Counted from the first letter of the stretch, positions 39,273-49,010 are shown. The stretch: 64,000 nucleotides of DNA from Lachnospiraceae bacterium (GCA_024681775.1 JAILAF010000109.1:1-64000); one strand, 5' to 3'. A program made the numbers and translations. The notes: generated by a model not told the origin, from the letters alone.

Positions 39273-40211
39273 GATGATCTCTTCTCCCGCAGGTATTCCG
39301 CGTTTCAGTTCCTTGACACGGCACACGGGGATCCGGCGCTCCATCTCTTCATCGTAGATCACTTTCAGGGTGCCTGCCACCTCCACCCATTCCTTATCCT
39401 GCAGCTCCCGGGCTTTCGGATAGCCGCAGAGGATCCCGGCAAATGCCAGATCTGCTTCGCAGCAGGTCAGGATCCTTCGTCCGGCCACAAACTGCAGATC
39501 CTCATCCTTCAGCCGGTAGGCGGGGGCGATGAACTTCACCTGCTTTCCTTCATACAGCTCACACCGCTCATGGGCATCCATCGACAGCGCCACAAAACCG
39601 ATATCGTCCAGCACCAGCTCATCCTCCCTCAGATCATAGGGAAGCAGCTCTTCCGGATCCGGCGTAATATCCCCGTCTCTCCCCCGGAATACGATGGCGG
39701 CACTGCCGTTGATGGCTTTGATGTTTCTGGCGTAGACCGCCAAATGCTCCCGCATCTCATCCGCCTTGTGAAAGAGGATGAGTTCCGCTCTGCGCACCTG
39801 CTCCGCCAGCAGGGAGCGGAGATTTTCCGCATAGAGCTGAAAGGTGGTTGCGTCAAATACGGCGATCTCCATCAGGTCATCCCAAAAGGACGGGAAGATC
39901 AGGTTTGCCCTGTCCCACATCCCGTTGTACTCCACGATCACCCGGTCCGGCCTGTGCTTTTTCTCCAGGGAGGCCAGGATCTCCTCATTGAAATCCTCTT
40001 CCTCCGTTATGATTTCCAGAACCGTTCCTGCCTCCTCCAGTTCCGATGCATCGTATTCCGCCTCTCCCTCCTCACAGACCAGAAGCAATGTTTTCCCCCG
40101 GATCCGAAAAGAAGGACGGTGGAGCAGATCTTTGATAAAGGTCGTCTTGCCGGCTTCCAGAAAGCCGTTCACAAAAAATACAGTCCCCATAGTCTCACTC
40201 GATACAGTCAT
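39261..40211 (-). CDS. CobW/COG0523-like GTPase-family protein lacking CxCC
   Basis: 316 aa; VFFVNGFLEAGKTTF Walker A; RVIVEYNG; no CxCC. Confidence 0.75.
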   Translation of the reverse strand: MTVSSETMGTVFFVNGFLEAGKTTFIKDLLHRPSFRIRGKTLLLVCEEGEAEYDASELEEAGTVLEIITEEEDFNEEILASLEKKHRPDRVIVEYNGMWDRANLIFPSFWDDLMEIAVFDATTFQLYAENLRSLLAEQVRRAELILFHKADEMREHLAVYARNIKAINGSAAIVFRGRDGDITPDPEELLPYDLREDELVLDDIGFVALSMDAHERCELYEGKQVKFIAPAYRLKDEDLQFVAGRRILTCCEADLAFAGILCGYPKARELQDKEWVEVAGTLKVIYDEEMERRIPVCRVKELKRGIPAGEEIISLL

Positions 40212-41298
40212 ACAGCATCTTTACGATATCGGATTTTTCATATCCTTTCCCGATGAATACCACCTGATTACATCTGTCCCCGTAGGTATCATCCCAGTCA
40301 TCCTTGATGTCCGGGAAATCATTCACCACCGCTTCCAGCTCTTTCTCCGGCCAGGCGGAGATCCATTCCGACAGCTCTGTCACAGTTGCATTTCTTCCTG
40401 CCTGCTCAAAGAGCTGGATATGGTCCCAGTCGTCGGAAAACCAGATATATCCCTTGGTTCGGATCAGCGCCTCCGGGTAGTTTTCCACCAGGCCCTCAAA
40501 GGCCTGTCTGTTAAAGGGCTTTTTTTCCTCAAATACAAAAGAGGAGATGCCATACTCATCCACACAGGCTTTCTCATCCTCGTGCTCGCAGTTGTTGAGC
40601 GCCCGCTGAACAGCGCTATAGGCTTCCACCTCATCGAAATCAAAATCCCCCCGGTTCAGCAGCACATCCAGATCCACCTCTCCGTTGACGCAGGGGATCA
40701 TTTCCGCTTCCTGCTGGAGATTCCGAAGCCCCGACTTCACCTCCTCCAGCTGGGCATCCGTCAGGAGGTCCGTCTTGTTCAGGATCATCAGATTGCAAAA
40801 CTCGATCTGATCCATGATCAGGTTGATGACATCGCCGTCCTCCCGTTCCTCCTCCGTCATGAGATCATGGAGAAACTCCCGGTAGATCCTGTCTACATCC
40901 ACAACGGAGACCACAGACTTCAGATAGACTCTGGTATCCTCCGCCATTTCCTCATAGTTCAGAAACGCCCCCGCTATGGAGGAAGGTTCGCTGATCCCGG
41001 AGGCTTCCACAAAAATCGCCTCAATGGATCTGTCTGCGGAGAGCCGCTCGATCTCCGCCATAAATTCATCCCGCAGCGTGCAGCAGATACATCCGTTCTG
41101 CATTTCCACCATTTCGACCTGTGCGACCCGGTTCCCCGTTTTGTTCAGAATGGAAGCGTCGATATTGATGCTCCCCATGTCATTGACGATCAATGCGATC
41201 TTACGCTTTTCCTGCTTCAGGATATTCTGCATCAGGGTGGTTTTTCCGGATCCCAGATATCCGGTGATGACAACGATAGGTACTTCTTTCTTGGACAT
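40195..41298 (-). CDS. COG0523/CobW GTPase, putative metallochaperone
   Basis: 367 aa; GYLGSGKTTL, GCICCTLRDEF (CxCC), VEASGISEPSSI, LNKTDLL, CobW_C-like end. Confidence 0.92.
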   Translation of the reverse strand: MSKKEVPIVVITGYLGSGKTTLMQNILKQEKRKIALIVNDMGSINIDASILNKTGNRVAQVEMVEMQNGCICCTLRDEFMAEIERLSADRSIEAIFVEASGISEPSSIAGAFLNYEEMAEDTRVYLKSVVSVVDVDRIYREFLHDLMTEEEREDGDVINLIMDQIEFCNLMILNKTDLLTDAQLEEVKSGLRNLQQEAEMIPCVNGEVDLDVLLNRGDFDFDEVEAYSAVQRALNNCEHEDEKACVDEYGISSFVFEEKKPFNRQAFEGLVENYPEALIRTKGYIWFSDDWDHIQLFEQAGRNATVTELSEWISAWPEKELEAVVNDFPDIKDDWDDTYGDRCNQVVFIGKGYEKSDIVKMLYDCIE

Positions 41299-41336
41299 GC
41301 TATTTCCTCCGCTCCTCTTGTTTCCTGCCGATATAA

Positions 41337-41411
41337 TTGCGACACAGTTGCATTTTGCATTTTATGACGCAGTTCCCTGGATGTCAATAGATTTGCAACA
41401 TTGTTGCAAAT
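41337..41411 (-). promoter_or_regulatory. Promoter of cobW pair with two Fur/Zur-like boxes
   Basis: Minus strand TTGACA-17-TAAAAT; perfect palindrome ATTTGCAACA-T-TGTTGCAAAT (41391-41411) upstream and related TTGCGACACAGTTGCA (41337-41352) downstream. Confidence 0.8.
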
Positions 41412-41436
41412 ATTTATCGTGTGTGGAACAGCAAAA

Positions 41437-41465
41437 AACAGCACCCCGTCACGAGGTGCTGCCTG
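41437..41465 (-). terminator. Intrinsic terminator of the fur-family gene
   Basis: CAGCACCCCGTCACGAGGTGCTG; T-run on the minus strand. Confidence 0.75.
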
Positions 41466-41898
41466 ATCTCTTCCGTATTTTCTTCTCCGCCTTTTTCCTG
41501 CAGTCCCGGCACAGACCGATGATCACGGTTTTCCCGTAGTCGATCGCCAGGCCGTATTCCGATTCCATTTTCTCTGCCGCATCTGCCAGGATCCCGTTTT
41601 CCAGGTGAAAGATCCTGCCGCATTCGGCGCATTGCCCGTGCATGTGATCGTGGCAGGAGCCATGCTCCCCGGAGTACTGATAGCAGGTGGCATTGACATC
41701 CGTTTCCTTATATTTTACCAGGACGCCCTCCTGGCAGAGCCGCTCCAGATTCCGGTAGATGGTGGATCTGTCCGCTTCCGCTCCTGCGCCGCCGATCCCC
41801 TCCAGGATATCCCTTGCCGTGAACCTGGTGTCTGGGTGGTCCTGCAGATACTTTATAATGGCATTTCTGGGCCTTGTCTTATATTCGCTTTTTGCCAT
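41449..41898 (-). CDS. Fur-family metalloregulator (Zur-like by context)
   Basis: MAKSEYKTRPRNAIIKYLQDHPDTRFTARDILEGI..DRSTIYRNLERLCQEG..HDHMHGQCAECGRIFHLE; C-terminal CRDC. Confidence 0.9.
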   Translation of the reverse strand: MAKSEYKTRPRNAIIKYLQDHPDTRFTARDILEGIGGAGAEADRSTIYRNLERLCQEGVLVKYKETDVNATCYQYSGEHGSCHDHMHGQCAECGRIFHLENGILADAAEKMESEYGLAIDYGKTVIIGLCRDCRKKAEKKIRKRSGSTS

Positions 41899-41946
41899 AT
41901 TCCGCTCCCGAAGCAATCTCCCGGCAAAGCCGGCTCTGCAAAAAGA

Positions 41947-42963
41947 TCACTGCGCTTCCAGCAGGCGCATGACCATCAGCGCCTCTTCTTTGATCCTGCC
42001 CTGATCCTCATTCGGCGTGCTGTAAACGTAGAGATACATGAGGATGCCGCCGGAATCGATCTCCTGAAAAGCATACTCCGTTTGGTAGAGATCGCTTGAA
42101 GAGATCTTCTCGTAACTGTCCTGATAGTATTTATATTCCGCACCGTAATAAGTGTCCACCTTGCGAACGGGGAAGTCCTTCAGGTTTTCCTTCCCGGTGA
42201 TATTCCGGAGGATGGCTTCCTCAATGAGGCCCATGTCACCGCGATCGTTCAATGCCACAAATCGTTCTATGTCAAAGTAACAAACGAAGAGGCTCTGGGC
42301 AAATTCCGCCCCGCGGTTCAGTTCATTGAGACGGTACTGGTACCCTTCGATCTTGCCCAGCTCCTCGGTCTCAATATTGTGTTCTGTCTGCTCCCAGCGC
42401 TGAGGGATATAGTATTTGATCTTCCCGTTATGGAGACTCCGCTCCAGCAGATCGCCGGTTTTATAGGTATACTTTCCCTTTCCCGTGGTAACCGCATCTT
42501 CGTCGAAACTGTCGGAGTCCAGGATCTCGAAGCTGTCCAGCGCCAGGGAAGCCTTCCTGGTCACATCATTTACGGACAGCTTTCCGTAGGCGACCACCGG
42601 TTTCCCTGCCGTGAGGGTTGCAATCTCATTTGCGACATTTGTGTCACTCGCCTTGCAGGAAACGGAAGTACTGTCCTCCAGCTCGGAAATGGACAGATCA
42701 AAGGACTTGTTTTTATACTTTACATCCTGCGCATATCCGAAGAGTGCGACGTAGGCTCCGTCGTAGGACTTCCACTCCTCCCTGCTGCCATGATTTGCCG
42801 CATTGACGACGGTAAACACCTTCCGGTGCTGATAGACCGGATAGCTTTCCGTATCCAGGGACACGACCTTCTTCCCAAAGCTCAGCCCGGTGAGGAACAA
42901 AAAACCCGTGGTCATGATCAGAAGAAAGGAAAATATTCTCTTTTTCTTCGTACGATTTTCCAT
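41947..42963 (-). CDS. Membrane-anchored extracellular protein with possible OB-fold (tRNA_anti-like) region
   Basis: 338 aa; single N-terminal TM; YVALFGYAQDVKYKNKSFDLSISELED..VANEIATLTAGKPVVAYGKL. Confidence 0.55.
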   Translation of the reverse strand: MENRTKKKRIFSFLLIMTTGFLFLTGLSFGKKVVSLDTESYPVYQHRKVFTVVNAANHGSREEWKSYDGAYVALFGYAQDVKYKNKSFDLSISELEDSTSVSCKASDTNVANEIATLTAGKPVVAYGKLSVNDVTRKASLALDSFEILDSDSFDEDAVTTGKGKYTYKTGDLLERSLHNGKIKYYIPQRWEQTEHNIETEELGKIEGYQYRLNELNRGAEFAQSLFVCYFDIERFVALNDRGDMGLIEEAILRNITGKENLKDFPVRKVDTYYGAEYKYYQDSYEKISSSDLYQTEYAFQEIDSGGILMYLYVYSTPNEDQGRIKEEALMVMRLLEAQ

Positions 42964-42999
42964 ACTGTCTACCCTTTACATGCCGGGCGGATCCGGACA

Positions 43000-43476
43000 T
43001 TATTCCTGCTTCTCCGAATAGGAGATCCCCTTGTCCTCCAAAAGCTGCATGACCTGCTTGTACACCTTGCTGTCCGCGTATTTGTCGATGAGGGTCACAC
43101 CCGCTGCGTTCATGGACTTCATGTCATGATCGATGTAGTTCGACAGCCGGTCTGCCGTATACGTCGCGGTCCCCATGGTGATCTGCTTTCCTTCGATGCG
43201 GATCTCGTAGGGCTTTACCACAGGAGATCCCCCTGCATCGGGATCCTCTCCATCCTCAGCAGCAGGCCCCTCCGAGGGATCCTCTCCATCCTCGCCGCCG
43301 GTGCCCCACTCTGCCCGCTCGATGGCTTTGTCCAGGTCGATGAGGCGGGTGCCGGAACCCAGCTCCAGAGTGATGGGCGCCTTTTTCGCTCCGATCAGGG
43401 AGAGCGCCAGGAGACACAGGAGCGGCAATATGAACTTTTTCTTTGTCCCATTACTCATTCTCTTCCCCGGTTTCAT
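43000..43476 (-). CDS. Single-TM protein with ExbD/TolR-like C-terminal fold
   Basis: 158 aa; YEIRIEGKQITMGTATYTADRLSNYI..VTLIDKYADSKVYKQVMQLLEDKGI. Confidence 0.55.
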   Translation of the reverse strand: MKPGKRMSNGTKKKFILPLLCLLALSLIGAKKAPITLELGSGTRLIDLDKAIERAEWGTGGEDGEDPSEGPAAEDGEDPDAGGSPVVKPYEIRIEGKQITMGTATYTADRLSNYIDHDMKSMNAAGVTLIDKYADSKVYKQVMQLLEDKGISYSEKQE

Positions 43477-44050
43477 AGCCGTGCTCGTGCAGATAGTCTC
43501 TCAACTCTTTGAAGGTTTTGGCGGAGGCGTAATTGTCCACGAGATAGATGAGATTCGTTTCGCTCACGTCTGCCAGACATTTCTGAACCTCATCGAAGGA
43601 GTTCAGCCTGTCCTCACGAAAGTAGATCTCGCTGCCCCGCACCTGAAAAAAGTAGCGGTATTCATTCCCGGCCTGATCCACGTAATGCCCCGCGGCATTG
43701 ATGCCTGCTGCCTGGTTGCCAGTCACCGGTTCCTCACCGACGGAGTATTCCTCTTCCGCCTGAATGCGCAGGAGGTCTCCCACGCCCCGGGCGCCGTGAC
43801 GCATATAGTACCCGAAGAGGAAGAGCAAGGAACCTGCCACCAGCAGCGCGGCTGCTCCGATCAGGTACTCTTTCCGTGTTTTTTTCAAAAAGGCGGCGCC
43901 CTCCGGACGGAGGTAGTAGGTGTAGTCATCCTTCCGCTTGATGACGATCATAAAGCGCCGATACAGCGGCTCGATCGCAAACAAAACGAGAAAGATCAAA
44001 CCGGACAGGGCAAGCAATCCGCCCAGCGCCATGATAAGGAAAGCAATCAT
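43451..44050 (-). CDS. Two-TM protein with ExbD/TolR-like C-terminal segment
   Basis: 199 aa; ..IYFREDRLNSFDEVQKCLADVSETNLIYLVDNYASAKTFKELRDYLHEHGYE. Confidence 0.5.
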   Translation of the reverse strand: MIAFLIMALGGLLALSGLIFLVLFAIEPLYRRFMIVIKRKDDYTYYLRPEGAAFLKKTRKEYLIGAAALLVAGSLLFLFGYYMRHGARGVGDLLRIQAEEEYSVGEEPVTGNQAAGINAAGHYVDQAGNEYRYFFQVRGSEIYFREDRLNSFDEVQKCLADVSETNLIYLVDNYASAKTFKELRDYLHEHGYETGEENE

Positions 44051-44054
44051 AGTT

Positions 44055-44570
44055 TTACCCGTTGATCCTCACAAAATCACTGGAGGCTTCCAGTTTTTCC
44101 AGAATCGACATGATCTGTTTTTCATCCCGGTACAAAATGTCTTCATCCCCCTGATTCAGGGACATGACGATGATCATCTGCGGATGCTCCGCCACAAAGG
44201 TCTGCAACCGCTGCTCCAGATCCTCGAACTGCGCCCCGGTATTGCTGCCGCTGAGCTCAATGGGCTCTGCGTCCACACCCCCCAGGTTGATGGCGATGTG
44301 CCTCGTCGAGGGACGGTCCTCGTCGTAGGTGGAGACGATGGCCACGGTGGTGACCAGATCCTGTGCTACCCCCAGATTCTCCGCCTGCATCTCATAGATC
44401 TGCTGCGCCGTCTCCGCGCTTTCGATCCGGCTGCCGGCATCCGCCAGCTTTTCCTCCGCGACCTGCTGCAGCGCGGTGGACTTCAGGTTGACCACCATCA
44501 GGACGATGAACACCACATCCAGGAGAGACGTCAGATCGATGATGATATCTCTGCTTTTATTCCTTTTCAT
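44055..44570 (-). CDS. ExbD/TolR family protein
   Basis: 171 aa; N-terminal IIIDLTSLLDVVFIVLMVVNLK with conserved TM Asp. Confidence 0.8.
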   Translation of the reverse strand: MKRNKSRDIIIDLTSLLDVVFIVLMVVNLKSTALQQVAEEKLADAGSRIESAETAQQIYEMQAENLGVAQDLVTTVAIVSTYDEDRPSTRHIAINLGGVDAEPIELSGSNTGAQFEDLEQRLQTFVAEHPQMIIVMSLNQGDEDILYRDEKQIMSILEKLEASSDFVRING

Positions 44571-44579
44571 AGGGTGCTC

Positions 44580-45146
44580 CTATTTGCTCTCTTCCTCGCT
44601 GCTCGAAACATTGCCCAGCATGATGGCCGTGTTCAGTTTCTTATCGTAATTCTCAAAGATCAGTTCCGTTTCACTGATCATTTTTGCAGGCAGGAAGGTG
44701 TCCACCAGCTTCAGAACGATGGATGCGATGAGGCCGAAAAAGGTGGAGGTCAGTGCCGTATCCAGACCGGCGATCACCACATTCACATCAGAGAGTCCTT
44801 GGGATTGCTGCATGAGGCCCACCACAGTTCCCAGGATGCCCAGCAGCGGGAAGACCGGGATCAGAGAAGCGATGGTGGCGTGAGTCACACTCAGCTCATT
44901 GAAGGTCTTCTCGTACTCCCGCATGGTGTCGGGTGTCACCTGCTCCTTTTGGGTATCGTTCTCGAAGGCGTGTAACTGCGTATTGTAGATGGTCTTCATG
45001 TTCGTCATGGTGAGCGCAGCTTCCACCAGGCTCCTGTGACTGCTCAGCTTGGACGCGTTCAGCAGCATCCAGACCAGGATCGCAATGCCACAAAGCCCGA
45101 TCAGGTAATTGATGGAACTTCCTACTACTTCAAGCAAACCGGACAT
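44580..45146 (-). CDS. MotA/TolQ/ExbB proton channel family protein
   Basis: ATIASLIPVFPLLGILGTVVGLMQQ..VVIAGLDTALTSTFFGLIASIVLKLVDTFL. Confidence 0.88.
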   Translation of the reverse strand: MSGLLEVVGSSINYLIGLCGIAILVWMLLNASKLSSHRSLVEAALTMTNMKTIYNTQLHAFENDTQKEQVTPDTMREYEKTFNELSVTHATIASLIPVFPLLGILGTVVGLMQQSQGLSDVNVVIAGLDTALTSTFFGLIASIVLKLVDTFLPAKMISETELIFENYDKKLNTAIMLGNVSSSEEESK

Positions 45147-45314
45147 CCTCTTCTCCTCTCGATTCTGAAAGATTTGAGCGCGCACGCTCAGTTCGATTAT
45201 ACACCCCCTGCCGGGGGACAGACCATCTTTTGATACACACGGGATCTGCTCCTGCGGAACCAGGGCGGGCGGTGCGCCGGGGATCTGCGCCCGGGAGCCG
45301 TGCGGGCGCGCGCC

Positions 45315-47153
45315 CTAGACAGTGATATATGCCCCCGCCTGGACCTTCCACATTTTGGCGTACTTCCCGCCCAGGGCCAGGAGCTGATCGTGGGTGCCCT
45401 GCTCGGCGATGCGGCCGTCCTCCAGCATGATGATGCGGTCTGCCTTCCGGGTGGTGGAGAGTCTGTGGGAAATGAAAATGACAGTCTTGTCACCGGTGGC
45501 AGTGAGCATGGTGTGGTTCAGCTGGTACTCGGCGATGGGATCCAGGGCGCTGGAGGGCTCATCCAGGATCAGGAGTCCCGCGTCCTTGTAGAAGACTCTG
45601 GCGATGGCCAGTTTCTGGCTCTCGCCGCCGGAGAGATTCACCCCGTCCTTGGCAAACTCGTTGGTCAGCTCCGTCTCCAGCTTCTTCGGGAAACGGTCGA
45701 TCCGTCCCATGAGGCCGCTGTCCGTGAGAGCTCTGCGGACGCCTTCATCCACGGAGTCGTCCACCGCATCCAGCGCCACATTTTCTCTGACATTGCCGCC
45801 AAAGATCATGTAGTCCTGGAAGACGGTACCGATGCTGTCGCGGTAGCTATCCACATCGTAGCGTTTGATGTTTTTCCCATCCGCCAGGATCTGCCCGCCG
45901 TTCACATCGTAGAGCCGCATCAGGAGCTTTACGAGGGTGGTCTTGCCTGCGCCGTTATAGCCCACGAGAGCGATCTTCTCGCCGGGCTTGATGTGCAGGT
46001 TCAGGTCCTTCAGCAGCATGTCGGTACCGCTGCCGTAAGCGAAGGACACATCCTCCAGGTCGATCTCCTTGGGTGCCTTGGATGCTTCCAGTCCTTCCTC
46101 GGAAACAATCTTCGGTTCATAGCCCAGGAACTTGCGGATCTTCGAAATGTAGAGGCTGGTCTCTGCCGCGTAGGGATAGGTCTGGGAAAAGACACGCATA
46201 CTGTTCTTCATCCGGCCAAAGGATCCGTATAGGATGGCCACAGTGCTGAAGGACAGGTTTTTCGCCACAGCCGCCTGATACACCAGGTAGGTGATGAAGA
46301 TCACGTCGCTGAAGAGGGCGTTGCACAGGTACTGCCGGACAAAGCCCAGGATCCATTTCTTCCGGGCGTATTTTTTCTCCACGTCATAGACGGCGTCGTT
46401 GGCTTCGTCGAACTGGCGGGCCAGCACGTCGCTGACCTCGGGATTCAGGCGGATCTCCTTGGCGTAGTCGCTGAGGTAGTAGATACGCTTGATGTAGTCA
46501 CGCTTCCGGGAGAAGGGCAGACTGCCGATGCGGGCCAGGTAATTCTGCTTGTTGTAGAGCTGTTCGAAGATCATGCTCAGCACGAAGGAGGCGAGGGCAA
46601 ATACCAGGGAGAGCCGGTCCTTCATGAGGAAGTAAGCGCCGGTGGTGATGAAGACGGTGAGGCCGCTGAGGGTATTCTTGACGAAGTCCAGCACGCGCTC
46701 GATCTGGGTGTCCACCTCGGAGATGGCCAGCACCTGTTCGTTGTAGAAGGATGGATCGTCGTAGCAGGCCAGGTCCACGCCGCGGGCCTTTTCGTAGAGC
46801 ATCATCTTGATCTTCTGCCGTGCCTTCGGGCGTTCCTTTTCCGTCATGAAATCGCCGGCAAAAACGGTGAAGACCATACCCAGGGTGATGCATCCGGCCA
46901 GGATCAGGATCCAGCGGGCCACATCCCGGAAGGGATAGCCGAATTCCGCCGCTTCCAGCACGTAGCCGATACCCACGGTGTGCTCAAAGAAGATGGAGAT
47001 CTGATTGCGCACCGCGTCCAGCACGGGGAAAATGACGAAGCAGGGGGATGCCTTAAACATCAGCTTCAAGAAGAAGAAGTTGTTGCCGAAAACCTCCCGG
47101 ACGGACTGCTTGGTTTTTTCTTTTTCATTGGGCGTCATGGGTTTCGTACTCAC
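45315..47153 (-). CDS. ABC transporter, fused permease/ATP-binding
   Basis: 612 aa; GYNGAGKTTLVKLL, LSGGESQKLAIARV, LLILDEPSSALD. Confidence 0.93.
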   Translation of the reverse strand: MSTKPMTPNEKEKTKQSVREVFGNNFFFLKLMFKASPCFVIFPVLDAVRNQISIFFEHTVGIGYVLEAAEFGYPFRDVARWILILAGCITLGMVFTVFAGDFMTEKERPKARQKIKMMLYEKARGVDLACYDDPSFYNEQVLAISEVDTQIERVLDFVKNTLSGLTVFITTGAYFLMKDRLSLVFALASFVLSMIFEQLYNKQNYLARIGSLPFSRKRDYIKRIYYLSDYAKEIRLNPEVSDVLARQFDEANDAVYDVEKKYARKKWILGFVRQYLCNALFSDVIFITYLVYQAAVAKNLSFSTVAILYGSFGRMKNSMRVFSQTYPYAAETSLYISKIRKFLGYEPKIVSEEGLEASKAPKEIDLEDVSFAYGSGTDMLLKDLNLHIKPGEKIALVGYNGAGKTTLVKLLMRLYDVNGGQILADGKNIKRYDVDSYRDSIGTVFQDYMIFGGNVRENVALDAVDDSVDEGVRRALTDSGLMGRIDRFPKKLETELTNEFAKDGVNLSGGESQKLAIARVFYKDAGLLILDEPSSALDPIAEYQLNHTMLTATGDKTVIFISHRLSTTRKADRIIMLEDGRIAEQGTHDQLLALGGKYAKMWKVQAGAYITV

Positions 47154-48982
47154 AGGATCACCTCCTCTTCATTTTCCAGAGCGAGGTAATTCATAGCCTG
47201 GGTCTTGTACATTTTGGCGTAGCTGCCGCCCGCCGCCATGAGCTCTCTGTGGGTGCCCTCCTCGATGAGGGTGCCCTTTTCCAGCATAAAGACGCGGTCA
47301 CAGTCCTTCACGGAGGAAAGCCTGTGAGAGATAAAGAGCATGGTGTGATCCTTCGCTTCCTTCAGGATGCTGCGGAAGAGGTCGTACTCGGCGATGGGAT
47401 CCAGGGCGCTGGAGGGCTCGTCAAAGATCTTCATGGGAGCTTCCTTGGCAAAGGTGCGGGCCACCGCGATCTTCTGGCTCTCTCCGCCGGAAAGCACGGC
47501 TCCCTCCTCGTCAAATTCCCTGGTCATCATGGTGTTCATGCCGTCCTTCAAGGTCATGACCTTGTCGTAGACGCCTGCCATTTTCAGGGCTTTTTCCACC
47601 ACCGCGTCCTCATTTTCCGGGTGCCTGCCCATGAGGACATTCTCCTTCACGGACATACCGAAGAGCTGGAAGTCCTGAAAGGTGGTGGCAAATATGTTCC
47701 GGTAGGCCCGGAGGTTGTACTCCCGGATGTCCCGGCCGTTGTAGTAGATCACGCCGGAAGAGGGATCGTAGAGACGAAGCAGGAGCTTGATGATGGTGGT
47801 CTTGCCTGCGCCGTTGTGGCCCACCAGGGCTGCGGTCTCACCCTTCGTGATCTTGAAGGAAAGGTTCTTGATGGTCTCCTTGTCGTCATAGGAGAAGGAC
47901 ACGTTCCGGAACTCGAGACTCTCGAACTCGGGACTGGGCTCCGCGCCGTCCCAGTCCTCGGGAATGGATTCCTGATATTCCAGGAAGCCACGGAGATTGT
48001 TGATAAACATGGCGTTTTTCATGATCTCCATGATGTTCTCGAAGACGCGGATCAGGATCCAGGTCATGGCCACCATCAAACTTGACATGATCGTCAGGTC
48101 TGCCAGGGTGATGGTGCCGCTGACGCGGTTCCGGTAGATGGAGTAGAGCAGCACGCCCTCAAAGATCACGGTGAAAGTAAATGTGATGCGCCAGAAATTC
48201 ATGCTGGCCACCTTGAAGGCGAAGCGCTTTGCGATCCTGATGTTGTCCTTCGTCGCATTGTCGTACTGCCTGCGCAGGAGCTCAAAGATGCGGGAAAGAC
48301 GGATCTCCTTGGCACCGTCCGGCAGGTAGAGCATACGGCTCACGTAATTGATGACCTTCTCGTTGGGAACCTGGGCCTGGTAACGCTGATAGGTGAAGCG
48401 GTTGTTCAGGTTGCCGAAGAGGAAATTACCGACGAGGGGCGCCAGGATAAAGAGGATGGCAAAGTGATCGATCTGGAACATGAGATAGAACACCACCACT
48501 GCTGCCACCGCGCCGATGACGGCTCCCAGGATGCCACGGATCACCGCAGAGATCTTCTGCTCGGCGCCGTCCATGGCCATGGTGTAGCGATTGTAGAAAT
48601 CCGCGTCCTCGTAGCAGCGCAACTCCACGTTTCTGGCCTTGGCGTACATCCGCTTGTAGATGCCGCCGAAGAGACGGTTGGTCTCCAGGGGATAGACCAC
48701 ATTTTCCACGTAGTTGGTATAGATGGCGCAGCTGGCGAAGACGGCAGCGCTGAACATGATAAAGCGGAAGACATAGTTAAAGCCCAGATCATTGTCCAGG
48801 CCGTTTACCACGACGCGCATAAAAACGCCGTCAAAAAACACCCACTCCCCGTGGCCGATGAGCCAGAGAAAAAAGGAGTGGATGATCATGGCAGGGCTGA
48901 TCTTTGACGCCAAACGCATGGCATACCACGCGTTCCCTGCCATGGCGCCGAAGGATAACTTCGATGTCGATGATTTTTCCAA
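47150..48982 (-). CDS. ABC transporter, fused permease/ATP-binding (partner)
   Basis: 610 aa; GHNGAGKTTIIKLL, LSGGESQKIAVART; ATGA overlap with 45315-47153. Confidence 0.93.
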   Translation of the reverse strand: MEKSSTSKLSFGAMAGNAWYAMRLASKISPAMIIHSFFLWLIGHGEWVFFDGVFMRVVVNGLDNDLGFNYVFRFIMFSAAVFASCAIYTNYVENVVYPLETNRLFGGIYKRMYAKARNVELRCYEDADFYNRYTMAMDGAEQKISAVIRGILGAVIGAVAAVVVFYLMFQIDHFAILFILAPLVGNFLFGNLNNRFTYQRYQAQVPNEKVINYVSRMLYLPDGAKEIRLSRIFELLRRQYDNATKDNIRIAKRFAFKVASMNFWRITFTFTVIFEGVLLYSIYRNRVSGTITLADLTIMSSLMVAMTWILIRVFENIMEIMKNAMFINNLRGFLEYQESIPEDWDGAEPSPEFESLEFRNVSFSYDDKETIKNLSFKITKGETAALVGHNGAGKTTIIKLLLRLYDPSSGVIYYNGRDIREYNLRAYRNIFATTFQDFQLFGMSVKENVLMGRHPENEDAVVEKALKMAGVYDKVMTLKDGMNTMMTREFDEEGAVLSGGESQKIAVARTFAKEAPMKIFDEPSSALDPIAEYDLFRSILKEAKDHTMLFISHRLSSVKDCDRVFMLEKGTLIEEGTHRELMAAGGSYAKMYKTQAMNYLALENEEEVIL

Positions 48983-49010
48983 AATACTCCCCCTCAGAAG
49001 TCGTATAGAT

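Noticed and set aside
39844-41367. 507-aa plus-strand ORF
   Set aside because: Antisense to the two COG0523-like genes and their promoter.
43000-45146. Zorya-type anti-phage system (ZorA/ZorB)
   Set aside because: The channel protein lacks the long ZorA tail, no OmpA-like peptidoglycan-binding domain is recognisable, and no ZorC/D/E helicase or nuclease gene is present.
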